From positions 1 to 13,116 of the forward strand of contig DAOWOO010000009.1 of assembly GCA_030642025.1 (NCBI GenBank): a stretch of 13,116 nucleotides of DNA. Direction: 5' to 3'. The position numbers and the translations under genes were made by a program. Origin of the DNA: Candidatus Zixiibacteriota bacterium. Its GTDB lineage: Bacteria; Zixibacteria; MSB-5A5; GN15; PGXB01. The notes under the pieces are model-generated. The model saw nothing but the letters and a program-made list of their open reading frames with translations. It did no database searches and was not told where the DNA came from. Below, piece after piece: positions 13,076 through 13,116 of this stretch (positions are counted from its first letter, which is position 1; each line of letters starts with the position of its first letter).

Positions 13076-13116
13076 GTCACCCAAACCTACTCTGGTTAGG
13101 GCGACCAGTGACAAAA
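13065..13116 (+). CDS. Possible leaderless gene start, cut by window edge
   Basis: An ATG seven bases after the perfect TATAAT opens a frame that stays open to the window end (17 codons, MNGGSPKPTLVRATSDK). The ATG coincides with the predicted transcription start, the arrangement of a leaderless mRNA, and there is no ribosome-binding site. I do not recognise the peptide. The same bases can also fold as nested stems, so a non-coding RNA is the main alternative. Confidence 0.3.
   Translation, partial: MNGGSPKPTLVRATSDK

Overview
The window is a stretch of ordinary chromosome from a Gram-negative-type bacterium of moderate GC content. An electron-transfer-flavoprotein:quinone oxidoreductase, a membrane-anchored periplasmic PpiD/SurA-like foldase and a secreted M23 peptidase with a large C-terminal extension all point to a diderm with respiratory metabolism. 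The M23 architecture resembles proteins I associate with the FCB supergroup (Bacteroidetes/Zixibacteria-like lineages). That placement is inference and low confidence. I see no mobile elements, CRISPR arrays, rRNA or tRNA.

Layout. Positions 1-650 hold the C-terminal half of a saccharopine dehydrogenase-family enzyme, cut by the window edge. It converges on a small [2Fe-2S] ferredoxin gene on the minus strand (676-966). After a 294-bp divergent intergenic region comes an Rrf2-family regulator with a cysteine-rich cluster region (1261-1677), closed by a likely terminator. Next is a compact plus-strand operon: pdxS, pdxT (PLP synthase) and ispH (isoprenoid synthesis), with gaps of 27 and 29 bp and a T-run hairpin behind it. 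A 456-bp gap without a convincing gene follows. It contains a good promoter and two pairs of directly abutting inverted repeats, and looks like a structured leader for a Spx/ArsC-fold protein (4766-5197). ETF-QO (5284-6960) follows with its own promoter and a strong terminator.

The second half carries a nitrilase-superfamily hydrolase (7224-8006), a PpiD/SurA-like foldase on the minus strand (8066-9898), and, divergently, an M23 metallopeptidase (10044-12311) followed closely by a rhomboid protease (12331-13017). The last 100 bp contain a strong promoter-like sequence and either a leaderless gene start or a structured RNA, cut by the edge.

How the genes fit together. The left half has an iron-sulfur and cofactor theme: ferredoxin, a putative Fe-S-sensing Rrf2 regulator, PLP synthase, the [4Fe-4S] enzyme IspH and the [4Fe-4S] ETF-QO. 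The right half is an envelope group: periplasmic chaperone, peptidoglycan-type peptidase and intramembrane protease. The least ordinary items are the structured leader at 4374-4765, the Spx/ArsC-like protein missing the usual first active-site cysteine, and the foldase whose parvulin histidines appear split over two degenerate domains. I found no clearly new multi-gene system.
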